Below, in pieces: positions 8,298 to 16,551 of a DNA stretch of 64,000 nucleotides (the stretch's first letter is position 1; every line of letters starts with the position of its first letter). The notes under the pieces were generated by a model. It was not told the DNA's origin. It searched no databases and saw only the letters and a program-made list of their open reading frames with translations. The position numbers and the translations under genes are program-made. This DNA comes from Bacillota bacterium (lineage in GTDB: Bacteria; Bacillota; Clostridia; Christensenellales; Aristaeellaceae), in assembly GCA_023436585.1 (NCBI GenBank), contig JAEZIN010000002.1:124001-188000 (forward strand). The letters are read 5' to 3'.

Positions 8298-9304
8298 GCC
8301 TGCGCTTCCTTTCCCGGCGCGTGAATCATATCCACCGATTCGCGCATGGTTTTGTTCCGGCCATACCAGAAATCCTTCACCATGTTCAGATCATCCGTAG
8401 GCGTGGAAAAGAAAGTCCTTACCAGGATATCCTGGCTGTGATTCCCAAATTTTTTGCCGTATATGGTCAGCCCGCCCACGTGCTCGGCCTGCTCGCTGAC
8501 CTCCAGTCTAAAGCGCCAGTTCATCTGGCTGTTTCCCACATCGGCAATGGTGGCGTCACTTTTGCGCTCCTCATCCAAGTATGTGCCGGTCCTGTCGATG
8601 CGGATCTGCTTGAGCAGCCCGTACTGGTTGGCCTGCCACCACACGGGCGTAATCACGCCGTGGCGCTGCCCGAAATCCCCAGGGCATGTCCAGTCGAAAA
8701 GCCGGACGCCGTTCAAATAAAAGGTGATGTCCGACGGCCATTCCTCGTTGAAGCCCGGCGCTTCGGAGGAAATCTCCAGCGATATGTCGATTTCCTCCAG
8801 CGTTTGGGTGGGCAGCATGTAGTTGGGAAAGGTGTACTCCACATATCCTTGCGTGAACCACAATATCTGGGCATGCATCCGCTGGGGGTCCATCAAAAAC
8901 TTGGGCTCGTCAAAATAGCCGATGATGCTGTCCTCTGTGGCCAGGCCGCAGGTTGGCTTTACCTGAATCTCGCTGTAATGGCCGACCGGTATGGATACCT
9001 CATGGATATTTTGCGAGATATCCTTGTGGGGCAGCTGCAGGCGGTACTCCGTTTCCATCATCACGCATTTTTTATGGCTGGCACCGTTGACCGTAACCAG
9101 GCTGGATTTGATGATGCCTGCCGCCTCCAGCTTTTGCACATGCCGCGTCATAATGGAGCTGCTGATGCCGATCTTCTCGGCCAGCTGCTTGATATTCAGG
9201 TCCTCCCTGGCCAGAAGCTGAAGTATCTCCACCCGGACTTCGCTGGCCAGCGCCTCAAAAAAAGGAACGCTGTCCTTGTCGACCTGTATAACCAATCGAT
9301 ACAC
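8294..9304 (-). CDS. ArsR-type regulator with large C-terminal domain
   Basis: The first 85 residues form a winged helix (FFEALASEVRVEILQLL, LNIKQLAEKIGISSSIMTRH, VQKLEAAGIIKS) of the ArsR kind. The other 250 residues are not an ArsR metal site. They are rich in beta strands and aromatic residues (WPSDITFYLNGVRLFDW, TPVWWQANQYGLLKQIRIDR), which suggests a sugar-binding beta-sandwich. Lying between the permeases and the arabinofuranosidase, it probably senses arabinose oligomers and controls this operon. The frame opens with GTG at 9304 directly on an AAGGGGAGTG site; a TTG at 9295 is better spaced and may be the true start. Confidence 0.85.
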   Translation of the reverse strand: MYRLVIQVDKDSVPFFEALASEVRVEILQLLAREDLNIKQLAEKIGISSSIMTRHVQKLEAAGIIKSSLVTVNGASHKKCVMMETEYRLQLPHKDISQNIHEVSIPVGHYSEIQVKPTCGLATEDSIIGYFDEPKFLMDPQRMHAQILWFTQGYVEYTFPNYMLPTQTLEEIDISLEISSEAPGFNEEWPSDITFYLNGVRLFDWTCPGDFGQRHGVITPVWWQANQYGLLKQIRIDRTGTYLDEERKSDATIADVGNSQMNWRFRLEVSEQAEHVGGLTIYGKKFGNHSQDILVRTFFSTPTDDLNMVKDFWYGRNKTMRESVDMIHAPGKEAQA

Positions 9305-9328
9305 TCCCCTTATGGGAAGGCGGCGGGA

Positions 9329-10183
9329 TCAGCCCTTCACGCCGCCCGCCGTCATGCCTTCAATAAAATACCGCTGGAAGCTGATGAACAGGATCAGGAT
9401 CGGGATGATGGCCATCACGGAGCCGGCAATCAGTACCGCGTAGTTGTTGCCATAGGGGGTCAAAAGCGATGCCAGGCCCAGCGGCAGCGTAAACTTGCTT
9501 TGGCTTCGCAGAACAATCAAAGGCCACAGGAAGCCGTTCCAGCTGTTCATACCCACCAGTATGCCCATGGCGGCAAAAGATGGTACTGCCAGGGGCAGCA
9601 TGATACGCACGAAGATGCCATATTCGCTGCAGCCGTCCACCCGGCCGGCATCCACAAAGTCATGAGGCAAGCCGCTCATGTACTGCCTGAAGAAGAAGAT
9701 GGGCAGCGCTTGGGCCACAAAGGGCAATATGATGCCGCGGTATGTATCAATCATCGGGATATCCAGCACTTCCTTGAAGCCCACCAGGAGCTGGAATAGC
9801 GGCAGAATGATAATTTCCAGCGGAATCATCATCACCAGCAAAACACAGGTGAAAAACAGGTTTTTGCCCTTGAAGCTGTACATGGCAAACCCGTAGCCCA
9901 CAAAAGCGCTGACCAGCAGCGTTGAAACGGTTTGAATGACGGTGATCAGCAGGCTGTTGCCGAACCACTGAAAATAACCCTCGCTGCCCGTAAACAGAAT
10001 TTTGTAGTTGTCCAGACTCATCACGGCCAAATCCCACCGCACATTCAGGCCTTTGCGGAAGATTTCCGTGGTGGGCTTAAAGGAAGCAAGCGCAATGGCA
10101 TACAGCGGGAACAAGGTCACCGCCGCAAGCACGGCAAAGAAAAGCACAAGCAGAATGGATACCCACATTTTGCGCTTTTTCAT
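9329..10183 (-). CDS. Sugar ABC importer permease, MalG type
   Basis: One of two inner-membrane subunits of a CUT1 importer. The 284 residues have about six membrane helices, the first at residues 9-31. The cytoplasmic EAA-type loop reads DAGRVDGCSEYGIFVRIMLP (about 186-205), where the ATPase docks, and the end FQRYFIEGMTAGGVKG is typical of the family. It overlaps the preceding permease by 4 nt (ATGA); AAGGAGAAG is the ribosome site. The next gene is the ArsR-type regulator, which together with GH51 suggests arabino-oligosaccharide uptake. No ATPase gene lies in the cluster. Confidence 0.94.
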   Translation of the reverse strand: MKKRKMWVSILLVLFFAVLAAVTLFPLYAIALASFKPTTEIFRKGLNVRWDLAVMSLDNYKILFTGSEGYFQWFGNSLLITVIQTVSTLLVSAFVGYGFAMYSFKGKNLFFTCVLLVMMIPLEIIILPLFQLLVGFKEVLDIPMIDTYRGIILPFVAQALPIFFFRQYMSGLPHDFVDAGRVDGCSEYGIFVRIMLPLAVPSFAAMGILVGMNSWNGFLWPLIVLRSQSKFTLPLGLASLLTPYGNNYAVLIAGSVMAIIPILILFISFQRYFIEGMTAGGVKG

Positions 10184-11130
10184 CCTTGCTTCTCCTTTCT
10201 GAGCGTACCGTTGATATACAACTGAATGACGTTCAGTATCATCACGATCAACAGCAGCACAATGCCGATGGCGCTGCCGTAGCCCATATTGTTTTCCTCA
10301 AATGCCTTGCGGTAAAGATAGCCGACTATGGTGATGCCGATATTGTTTGGCGAACGGTTGCCCGACCAGAGCATATAGCTCTCGGTGAACATGGACATGC
10401 CGCCGTAAATGCTGATGGTAAGCACATAAATAGTCACTGGCTTGAGCATGGGAACAATGATGCTTTTAAACCTGTGCCATGCGTTGGCCCCGTCAATCTC
10501 CGCCGATTCATACAATTCCACGGGGATGTTTTGAAGCCCTGCCAGAAAGTACAGGACATTCACACCTGTCCAGCGCCATACAGCCAGCGTCAAAAGCGTT
10601 ACCATGGATGTGTCGGCCAGCCGCAGCCACTTGACGGGCTTCATGCCCACAAGCCCGATGATCTGGTTCAGCAATGAACCGGGAAGCTCGCCAAAGACCA
10701 GGCGGAAGATGGTGCCGGCTACCACCACGGAGGTGAGCGCCGGAATAAACAAGGTGGAACGGAAAAAATTCCTGGCGCGCATACGCTTGCTGTCCAGAAA
10801 CACAGCCAGCAGCATGGGCACGGGGATTAAGATCAGCAGCGTCCAGAACGTATACATTGCGTTCAGCCGCAGCGCTTTGAAAAAAATGGGGTCATTCAGG
10901 TTGCGGTAATTTGTAAGACCAATAAACTCCACCTGATTGGGGAGTATGTTTTGAAAGCTCATGATGACAGTGGAGATCATGGGATACAAAAAGAAAAGCA
11001 GGAACGTAATGACAAAAGGCGCCACAAATACATAGGGCGCAATTTTTTGATTATACGCAAATTGCTTCAGCGAGGCGGGGGCCTTTTTGTACACAGGCCG
11101 CTTTGCAGGGGATGGCGTGGCCTGACTCAT
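10180..11130 (-). CDS. Sugar ABC importer permease, MalF type
   Basis: Partner permease of the CUT1 importer, 316 residues from the ATG at 11130. GGAAGGTGAG supports this start; a longer frame to 11208 has no ribosome site. Six membrane helices follow a positively charged N-terminus. The EAA loop is YESAEIDGANAWHRFKSIIV. It overlaps the MalG gene by 4 nt and lies 83 nt after the binding-protein gene. Confidence 0.94.
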   Translation of the reverse strand: MSQATPSPAKRPVYKKAPASLKQFAYNQKIAPYVFVAPFVITFLLFFLYPMISTVIMSFQNILPNQVEFIGLTNYRNLNDPIFFKALRLNAMYTFWTLLILIPVPMLLAVFLDSKRMRARNFFRSTLFIPALTSVVVAGTIFRLVFGELPGSLLNQIIGLVGMKPVKWLRLADTSMVTLLTLAVWRWTGVNVLYFLAGLQNIPVELYESAEIDGANAWHRFKSIIVPMLKPVTIYVLTISIYGGMSMFTESYMLWSGNRSPNNIGITIVGYLYRKAFEENNMGYGSAIGIVLLLIVMILNVIQLYINGTLRKEKQG

Positions 11131-11213
11131 TACGCTCACCTTCCTTATGGGCGCAGTGGACAGGCATGCCCTGTCCACTGCGCCCTTTGTAAGTTCTACC
11201 CGATACAATACAA

Positions 11214-12494
11214 TCAGTTGGGGGTCTTTTCCAGGATGGCCTGTTCCTCCGCCAGCATCTTCTCGATATCCTCCAGGCCTTCATAGGCGCGGGACATGAT
11301 GGCGGTGCGGACAGCGGCCATGGTCTTGGGCAGGCTGTCGCTGACCACGATGGCGGGAATTTCATCCTGCACAGCGATCAAAGCGTCGAAGGGGAAGTTG
11401 GCGAAGTAGTCGATGAACTTGTTGGGCTTTTTCAGCTCCTCGTTGGTCCACAACGCTTTGCGGATGGGATCAAAGCCCATGATTTCCCAGATCTTGAGGT
11501 TGCCTTCCTCGCTGAGCTTGGCAAAGCCCAGGTAATCGATGGCCAGGTCCTGGTTCTTGCACTGGCTGGTAACCGAGGTGCCGGTGCCGCCAAGGCCCAC
11601 GGAGCGGGGCTGGCCGACTTCGAACACGGGGTTGGGCATGACAAGGATCTTGCCCTTGAGGTCAGGCATATAATCGGTGAACCGGCCCATGTACCAGAAG
11701 GGCATCGTGATGGAGGCAGCGCCGCCGCCGTTCATGAAGCCGTAGTACTCTTCGGCATGATGTCCGCCGCCAGGAGCCACGATGGCCGTGCCGGCATTGA
11801 TCATATCCTGATAGAACTTCAGGGCCTTGGCCATTTCGGGGGTATTCACATTGGGCAGTCCTTCGGGGGTCAAAAGATCGCTGCCCTGTTCGGTCAGCAT
11901 CTGCCAGAAGGACCAGGGATCGTTGGCTTCCACAGTGGTCATGGGCACGCCCGTCTTTTCCAGAACGGTCTTGCCGGCGTTGGCATAATCTTCCCAGGTC
12001 ACGATGCTGGCGGGATCAATGCCGGCGGCATCCAGGATTTCCTTGTTGTAATAGGTCACGGAGGCGCCTACATGGAAGCAGATGCCGTAGTAGTTGCCAT
12101 CCTTGGCATAGATGTCCACGCGGGACTTGACGATGTTGGGCAGTTCCGGCTCCACCACGCGGTTGAGGGGAACCAATTGGGTTTCGCCCATCAGGTAGTT
12201 GGCGTACTTGCCGATTTCGATGTCTACGATGTCGGGGGCGCCGGTGCCGGACTGCAGGGCGATGAGCAGCTTGTTGTGCATGTCGTCATAGGGGTAGACC
12301 GTGGGATTGATGGCAATGGGACGGTCGGGGTTCTTTTCGTTCCAGATCTCGGCCATCTTCTGATAGAACTCCACGTGCAGCGCGTTGAACGTCCAGAATT
12401 CGAAGGTGGTCACTTCCGCGGCGGATGCGGCCGGAATGCTCAAAAGCGGCAGCATAAGCGCCAGGGCCAAAATCATGGATAACAGCTTCTTCAT
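11214..12494 (-). CDS. Sugar ABC importer solute-binding protein
   Basis: Extracellular family 1 binding protein of 426 residues with a signal peptide (MKKLLSMILALALMLPLLSI, cleavage after about ASAAE). No lipobox Cys is seen, so it may be held by its signal segment or released. Motifs such as FEFWTFNALHVEFYQKMAEI at the mature N-terminus and GAPDIVDIEIGKYANYL are usual for oligosaccharide binders. AACAGGAGGAAG gives a strong ribosome site. It is the first gene of the arabino-oligosaccharide operon ending with GH51. Confidence 0.93.
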   Translation of the reverse strand: MKKLLSMILALALMLPLLSIPAASAAEVTTFEFWTFNALHVEFYQKMAEIWNEKNPDRPIAINPTVYPYDDMHNKLLIALQSGTGAPDIVDIEIGKYANYLMGETQLVPLNRVVEPELPNIVKSRVDIYAKDGNYYGICFHVGASVTYYNKEILDAAGIDPASIVTWEDYANAGKTVLEKTGVPMTTVEANDPWSFWQMLTEQGSDLLTPEGLPNVNTPEMAKALKFYQDMINAGTAIVAPGGGHHAEEYYGFMNGGGAASITMPFWYMGRFTDYMPDLKGKILVMPNPVFEVGQPRSVGLGGTGTSVTSQCKNQDLAIDYLGFAKLSEEGNLKIWEIMGFDPIRKALWTNEELKKPNKFIDYFANFPFDALIAVQDEIPAIVVSDSLPKTMAAVRTAIMSRAYEGLEDIEKMLAEEQAILEKTPN

Positions 12495-12752
12495 GCGTCT
12501 TCCTCCTGTTTTTTGGCAGTATAGTACACAAGCCTATCCGCCGCCGGGTGAGGGCCCTTCTCCCGGACGCTGATATGCTCCCAATATGGGCCGGTTTGTA
12601 AGGGAACCGTTCCTTGCATTAAATCATACAGACACCGTAACCTGCGGGTTCCAAAGCCGTAATGGTTTAGCGCCGGCCGCTTTCTCCCACGGGTCCTGCC
12701 GCCTGAAAAAGTTCTTCCCTTCGCATGATGCGCGCCTTGTTATCTTGATTGC

Positions 12753-12781
12753 AGTATAAGATAAGTAGCAATATATGTCAA
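12753..12781 (-). promoter_or_regulatory. Promoter of the arabinan operon
   Basis: TTGACA (12,776-12,781), 17 nt, TATACT (12,753-12,758) on the minus strand, which is close to ideal. The predicted start lies about 250 nt before the binding-protein gene, which leaves a long leader. Confidence 0.75.
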
Positions 12782-12947
12782 TATGTACAGAAAATAATCC
12801 CATTTCATGTGCTATATGTTGATATTTCGGTACATAACACTTGCCAAAAGAGCGCATGTCATGAACTTGAAGGTTATTCACTTCGTTGTGAATCCCCCTC
12901 CCTGCAATTTGTTCCTCCTTACAGATTGCAGGGGACAAACAGGCAAC

Positions 12948-12972
12948 AAAAAACCGCCGTCCAGGACAGCGG
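12948..12972 (-). terminator. Terminator of the TPM/zinc-ribbon operon
   Basis: On the minus strand CCGC-TGT and ACG-GCGG form a stem with one mismatch, followed by six T residues. It lies about 54 nt past the stop at 13,026. Confidence 0.7.
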
Positions 12973-13025
12973 CTTTTGCACGCGTAAGACCATCAAGGAG
13001 CTGAACTGAATCACATTGGAACAAT

Positions 13026-13859
13026 CTAGAATTTTCTGGAACCGCCCCCATGGCTGCGCCCGCTGGAGGACCGGTGGGTGCTGGTACGGCTGCCGCCCAT
13101 ACCCCCGCCACCGCTGCTGTTGGATGCCCTGGGCACCCTGGTGACCTGCGTCCTCAGATATATATCCGTCGCCCCAGTGATATTCACGTTGGTATTTTTG
13201 TTCAAATCATACTTGTAGGCGGAACCCTTCATGGCATAGGCATGCCGGACGGCAAGAAACAGCCCAAAGCCGCTTGCGATACCCGCCAGCAGGGCGATGG
13301 CAGCCTCCCCCATGGTCAATATCCTCGGCTTCACATTCCGGTCGATAACGCCTTCCTCATCCTGGTTGTATTGATCGCTGGGAATGCCGTTTTTCAGGTA
13401 GACGGAAATCTGCGCCAGCGCAATAAGCGATGCCTGCGCATACTCGCCGCTTGTCAGGTACGGGGCTGCCGTATCCAGCAATGTATTCAGACGGAGGTCC
13501 GTGATATAGCGGTCCATCAGCCCGGAAGTGGATATGGTAAGCTCGCGGTTGTTCGTATCGATCAGGATCAGTGCGCCGCTAAAATCCTTTCCCGTCCCAA
13601 AGCCGTTGTCATCATAAAAATCATCGGCAAATGCCCGCGATCCGCCCGTCTTCACATCGTTGGAAGTCACTATGACATAGTCCATGCCGTATTGGCTCTT
13701 CAGCAGATTGATCGTACCCTCCAACTGATTAATCTCGCTTTGGCCCATGAGCCTTGCGTTGTCAAACACCCTTTGGCTGCCCTGCCCCAGCGATTGGCCA
13801 AAGGCCGAAAGGGGCAGCAGCAGCAAACATGCAGTTAAGATGATGAAGACACGTTTCAT
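13026..13859 (-). CDS. TPM-domain membrane protein
   Basis: The 277-residue protein has a signal peptide (residues 1-21, MKRVFIILTACLLLLPLSAF), then an extracytoplasmic TPM domain (about 28-160). That domain includes VFDNARLMGQSEINQLEGTI, MDYVIVTSNDVK and DFSGALILIDTNNRELTIST. A membrane helix follows (about 185-205) and then a Gly/Ser/Arg-rich tail ending SHGGGSRKF. TPM domains occur in YgcG-like proteins and in plant photosystem repair proteins; the bacterial role is unsettled. GGGGGAAGCGGAT precedes the ATG. It lies 12 nt downstream of a zinc-ribbon membrane protein, so the two probably form one membrane complex. Confidence 0.9.
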   Translation of the reverse strand: MKRVFIILTACLLLLPLSAFGQSLGQGSQRVFDNARLMGQSEINQLEGTINLLKSQYGMDYVIVTSNDVKTGGSRAFADDFYDDNGFGTGKDFSGALILIDTNNRELTISTSGLMDRYITDLRLNTLLDTAAPYLTSGEYAQASLIALAQISVYLKNGIPSDQYNQDEEGVIDRNVKPRILTMGEAAIALLAGIASGFGLFLAVRHAYAMKGSAYKYDLNKNTNVNITGATDIYLRTQVTRVPRASNSSGGGGMGGSRTSTHRSSSGRSHGGGSRKF

Positions 13860-13871
13860 ATCCGCTTCCCC

Positions 13872-14921
13872 CTATACAAAGAAATAGAACACAGCAAGCA
13901 ATATGCCGCAAACGAGGGCGGCCAGAATACCGCCGTGGAGCAGCAGCTTCTTTTTGTCTAGCGGCAAGACGCCGCAGACTTCCCCCGTCTGACCGTTCAT
14001 GGCATAATAGTACATTTCTCCCTTTTCGCCCCGGTAGGTTAAAACAAAGGCCGGCAGCAAGGCGTACCTGTACCTGTTGCCCTTGAGCTTCATGGTGGTG
14101 GAGCCCACCAGGGAGGTATAGGGTGTTCCTGACGCGATCAGCGGTTGGGCATATCCCTGCAATTCCGCTTCCACGTTGGCGCTGATGGCTTCCTTGGCCA
14201 CGTCCCGCTTTTCGGCCACGAACCCGGAAAGGTAGGAGGGGGCGAAGTCCACCATCTCATCCAACTGGTACGGGTGGACTGCGTCAGAAAGCTTCCGGTC
14301 GGCCTTCTGCAGCGCGCTGCGCTGTATGTTCCTAAAGGAGATGTCCGCGTCCCTGGAGACGCTGTAATACTTGGTGGTGGTGATGTAGTGCCTAGCCGTG
14401 GTGGTATGCGTCACGATCTGCCCTTCGCCCGTAAAGCTGGCCGAAGCCTCATAGTCCGCCAGCCAGTAGGGGTAATAGACGCCGGACAGCCTCTCCACAC
14501 TTTCTTGCTGGATAAACGAGGACGGTACATACCTCTTTTTGCGGATCCATTTGAAGAACCTGTCCTTGGCGCCTTGCTTGTCGTACTTGAAGGGCAGCAG
14601 CGCGTCGGGCCGGAAGGCATCCTCCAGCCGGCCCACGATCACCACTGGATTGTGGCAGTAATAGCACATGGTGGCGGCGGTGGTGGCGCTGGTGGTCAGC
14701 TCCGCGCCGCAGCTGGGGCAGTGGTAGAGGTATTGCTCCCCGCCGCCCACCTCACTTGTCCCGGCGGACGTTTTTTCCTGCCCGTAGGCCTTACCGTCCA
14801 GCTTGTCAAGATATGCCTTGTCATAGGTTGTGCCGCAAAACTCGCAGGCAAAGCTGCCGCTGTTCGGCTCGAACTTCAGCGCGTTGCCGCAGGCAGGACA
14901 CTTGTATGTAAAAGCAGGCAT
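13872..14921 (-). CDS. Zinc-ribbon protein with C-terminal membrane anchor
   Basis: The 349-residue protein begins with a zinc ribbon (YKCPACGNALKF to FACEFCGTTY). A second lies at about residues 65-90 (YHCPSCGAELTT to MCYYCHNP). A middle domain (about 95-310) resembles proteins that accompany TPM-domain genes, and the single C-terminal helix is LVCGILLAVFYFFV. The start at 14,921 is chosen for its GGGGGAGG ribosome site. The exact role is unknown. Confidence 0.85.
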   Translation of the reverse strand: MPAFTYKCPACGNALKFEPNSGSFACEFCGTTYDKAYLDKLDGKAYGQEKTSAGTSEVGGGEQYLYHCPSCGAELTTSATTAATMCYYCHNPVVIVGRLEDAFRPDALLPFKYDKQGAKDRFFKWIRKKRYVPSSFIQQESVERLSGVYYPYWLADYEASASFTGEGQIVTHTTTARHYITTTKYYSVSRDADISFRNIQRSALQKADRKLSDAVHPYQLDEMVDFAPSYLSGFVAEKRDVAKEAISANVEAELQGYAQPLIASGTPYTSLVGSTTMKLKGNRYRYALLPAFVLTYRGEKGEMYYYAMNGQTGEVCGVLPLDKKKLLLHGGILAALVCGILLAVFYFFV

Positions 14922-14990
14922 ACTTCCTCCCCCTTTTGAACCCTCATCTATTGTATGCAAGGATATGCTTCAAAATATGGACCTTTGCCC

Positions 14991-15425
14991 CTACAGGCAA
15001 AGCAGCTCCTCCATACCCGATTCGCCCAGCACCGTAATCCCATTTTTTGCGAGCAGCTCCGCCGCCACGCCATTCCCGGGGACCAGCTTACCGGAAAACG
15101 TGCCGTCGTAAATCTCCCCATAACCGCAGGAGGGGCTCCGCTCCTTCAGTATGGCGTACCTGCAGCCGTACAGCTTGGCCAGGGCCAGCGTTTCCTCCGC
15201 TCCTTTTGCAAAGGCGGCAGTCACATCCCGGCCATTTTTGCCAACCACCTTATCCCCCACCCGTTCGGAAGGGTCCCTGGGCGTAGGCAGCCCGCCCAGG
15301 ATTTCCGGGCAGACGGGAATCAGGTGGTGCTCTTTCATTAGCTTCTCCACCCGTGGATCGTATTTGCCCGATCCATTATAACGGCAGTTGACGCCCAGGA
15401 GGCAGGCGCTGATGAGTATGTTCAT
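14991..15425 (-). CDS. DUF523 family protein
   Basis: The 144-residue protein has the DUF523 (YbbK-like) layout: MNILISACLLGVNCRYNGSG at the N-terminus, VCPEILGGLPTPRDPSE, and a second Cys motif ILKERSPSCGYG. Conserved cysteines suggest metal or cluster binding, but the function of the family is not established. The ATG at 15,425 is preferred to a TTG at 15,449 by alignment to the family start. The ribosome site is weak. Confidence 0.88.
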   Translation of the reverse strand: MNILISACLLGVNCRYNGSGKYDPRVEKLMKEHHLIPVCPEILGGLPTPRDPSERVGDKVVGKNGRDVTAAFAKGAEETLALAKLYGCRYAILKERSPSCGYGEIYDGTFSGKLVPGNGVAAELLAKNGITVLGESGMEELLCL

Positions 15426-15665
15426 TATCTTACCCGGCTTTCTACGCAATACCTAAAGGTACTTTTCAAAGATATTGTAACATAACATCCTTCCCGCGCG
15501 GTCTTACAATACGGTGACATTTTTCGATGAGAAAATGAAATATTAATCAAAATCGGGACAGGATTTCAAGGAAAATAAAGGCCATGATGCACCGGGAACC
15601 CAAAAGGGTATATAGAATAGTAAGGCATTTTTTATTCGTGCCTGCAAAAGCCATCTCCCGCCGCT

Positions 15666-15694
15666 TTGATTATTCCGCAAAATTCAGCTATACT
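15666..15694 (+). promoter_or_regulatory. Promoter of the cysteine-peptidase-like gene
   Basis: TTGATT (15,666-15,671), 17 nt, TATACT (15,689-15,694). The gene starts 34 nt after the -10. The rest of the 15,426-15,727 gap is AT-richer and shows nothing else that I can support. Confidence 0.75.
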
Positions 15695-15727
15695 GTAGCT
15701 GCGACCCAAATTATGTGAGGATCCAAA

Positions 15728-16366
15728 ATGATTGCATCGATTGCGCACCCCGAGCTGATGAATATCGTCGACGAAAAAACGGAAAAGACGTTTTTCGGCG
15801 GCTTTCAGGATTGGTATGAAAGCGAATGGCACCGCATGGCCGGCTGCGGCCCCACCTGCGCGGCCAACATACTCACTTACCTTGCCTTCATGCGGCCGGA
15901 ACTGAAGGCTCTTTACGGGTATGAGACCATGCGCCTTGCCGATTTTTCGCAGCATATGGAGCAGGTGTATCAATTCGTCACCCCCGGCAACATGGGGCTG
16001 AACAAGCTGGAAATGTTCACCGAGGGCGTTGTCCGCTTTGCGGAAAGCAGGGGCATCCCCCTAACCCCCCATGCGTTTGACGTGCCCGGCAACATGACGC
16101 GCAGCCGCCGGCACGTATCGGAGCTTGCGGAGTTCGTTCAAGCCGGCCTTGCCTCCGACTGTCCGATTGGCTTCCTCAATCTCACCAAGGGCAAGGTCAA
16201 AAATATACAGGGCTGGCACTGGATCACCATCACAAAGGCAGAGATTGACGACAATACGCTTGTCGCCTGCGCCTCTGATGAGGGCAAGGAAATCTGTTTC
16301 GATTTGCGCCTGTGGTATCACTCCACCCGCATGCGCGGCGGCTTGGCCTACTTTACAAAAGAATGA
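15728..16366 (+). CDS. Papain-like cysteine peptidase-like protein, unassigned
   Basis: The 212-residue cytosolic protein has MAGCGPTCAANILTYLAFM (residues 37-55), resembling the catalytic Cys helix of C39/papain-like folds. A later GWHWITITKAE (about residue 162) could supply the catalytic His, with a following ACASDEGKE stretch that could hold the third residue. No signal peptide or membrane segment is present. Promoter and GTGAGGA ribosome site are clear, and the gene stands alone. Protease, amidase and transglutaminase activities are all possible; assignment rests on motif pattern only. Confidence 0.8.
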   Translation: MIASIAHPELMNIVDEKTEKTFFGGFQDWYESEWHRMAGCGPTCAANILTYLAFMRPELKALYGYETMRLADFSQHMEQVYQFVTPGNMGLNKLEMFTEGVVRFAESRGIPLTPHAFDVPGNMTRSRRHVSELAEFVQAGLASDCPIGFLNLTKGKVKNIQGWHWITITKAEIDDNTLVACASDEGKEICFDLRLWYHSTRMRGGLAYFTKE

Positions 16367-16480
16367 AGCAGGGAACACTGGCAGATAACAACTGAAGTAC
16401 GTCCTCCTGCTTTGCGTACCGTGTTTCGCTATGCATTCACTGAATATGCTATAGATACTGATGTCACAACCGCCCGAAGG

Positions 16481-16508
16481 TTGCATTTTCCCGCGCCTGT
16501 GCTACAAT
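16481..16508 (+). promoter_or_regulatory. Promoter of the amidohydrolase
   Basis: TTGCAT (16,481-16,486), 16 nt, TACAAT (16,503-16,508). The chosen ATG is 44 nt after the -10. Confidence 0.65.
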
Positions 16509-16551
16509 GGCTTGCAGTGATTACCATAAAAAACCCAGAAAGGTTGATCGT

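Larger units (their letters stand above)
12495..13025. other. 531-nt intergenic region upstream of the arabinan operon
   Basis: It contains the operon promoter at 12,753-12,781, a 5' leader of about 250 nt, and the terminator of the TPM gene. A GC hairpin near 12,544-12,566 (CCGGG/CCCGG arms) lies in the leader. Two further inverted repeats lie upstream of the promoter: ATTCAC/GTGAAT (12,876-12,893) and CCCTGCAAT/ATTGCAGGG (12,900-12,933). No gene is seen. Confidence 0.6.
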
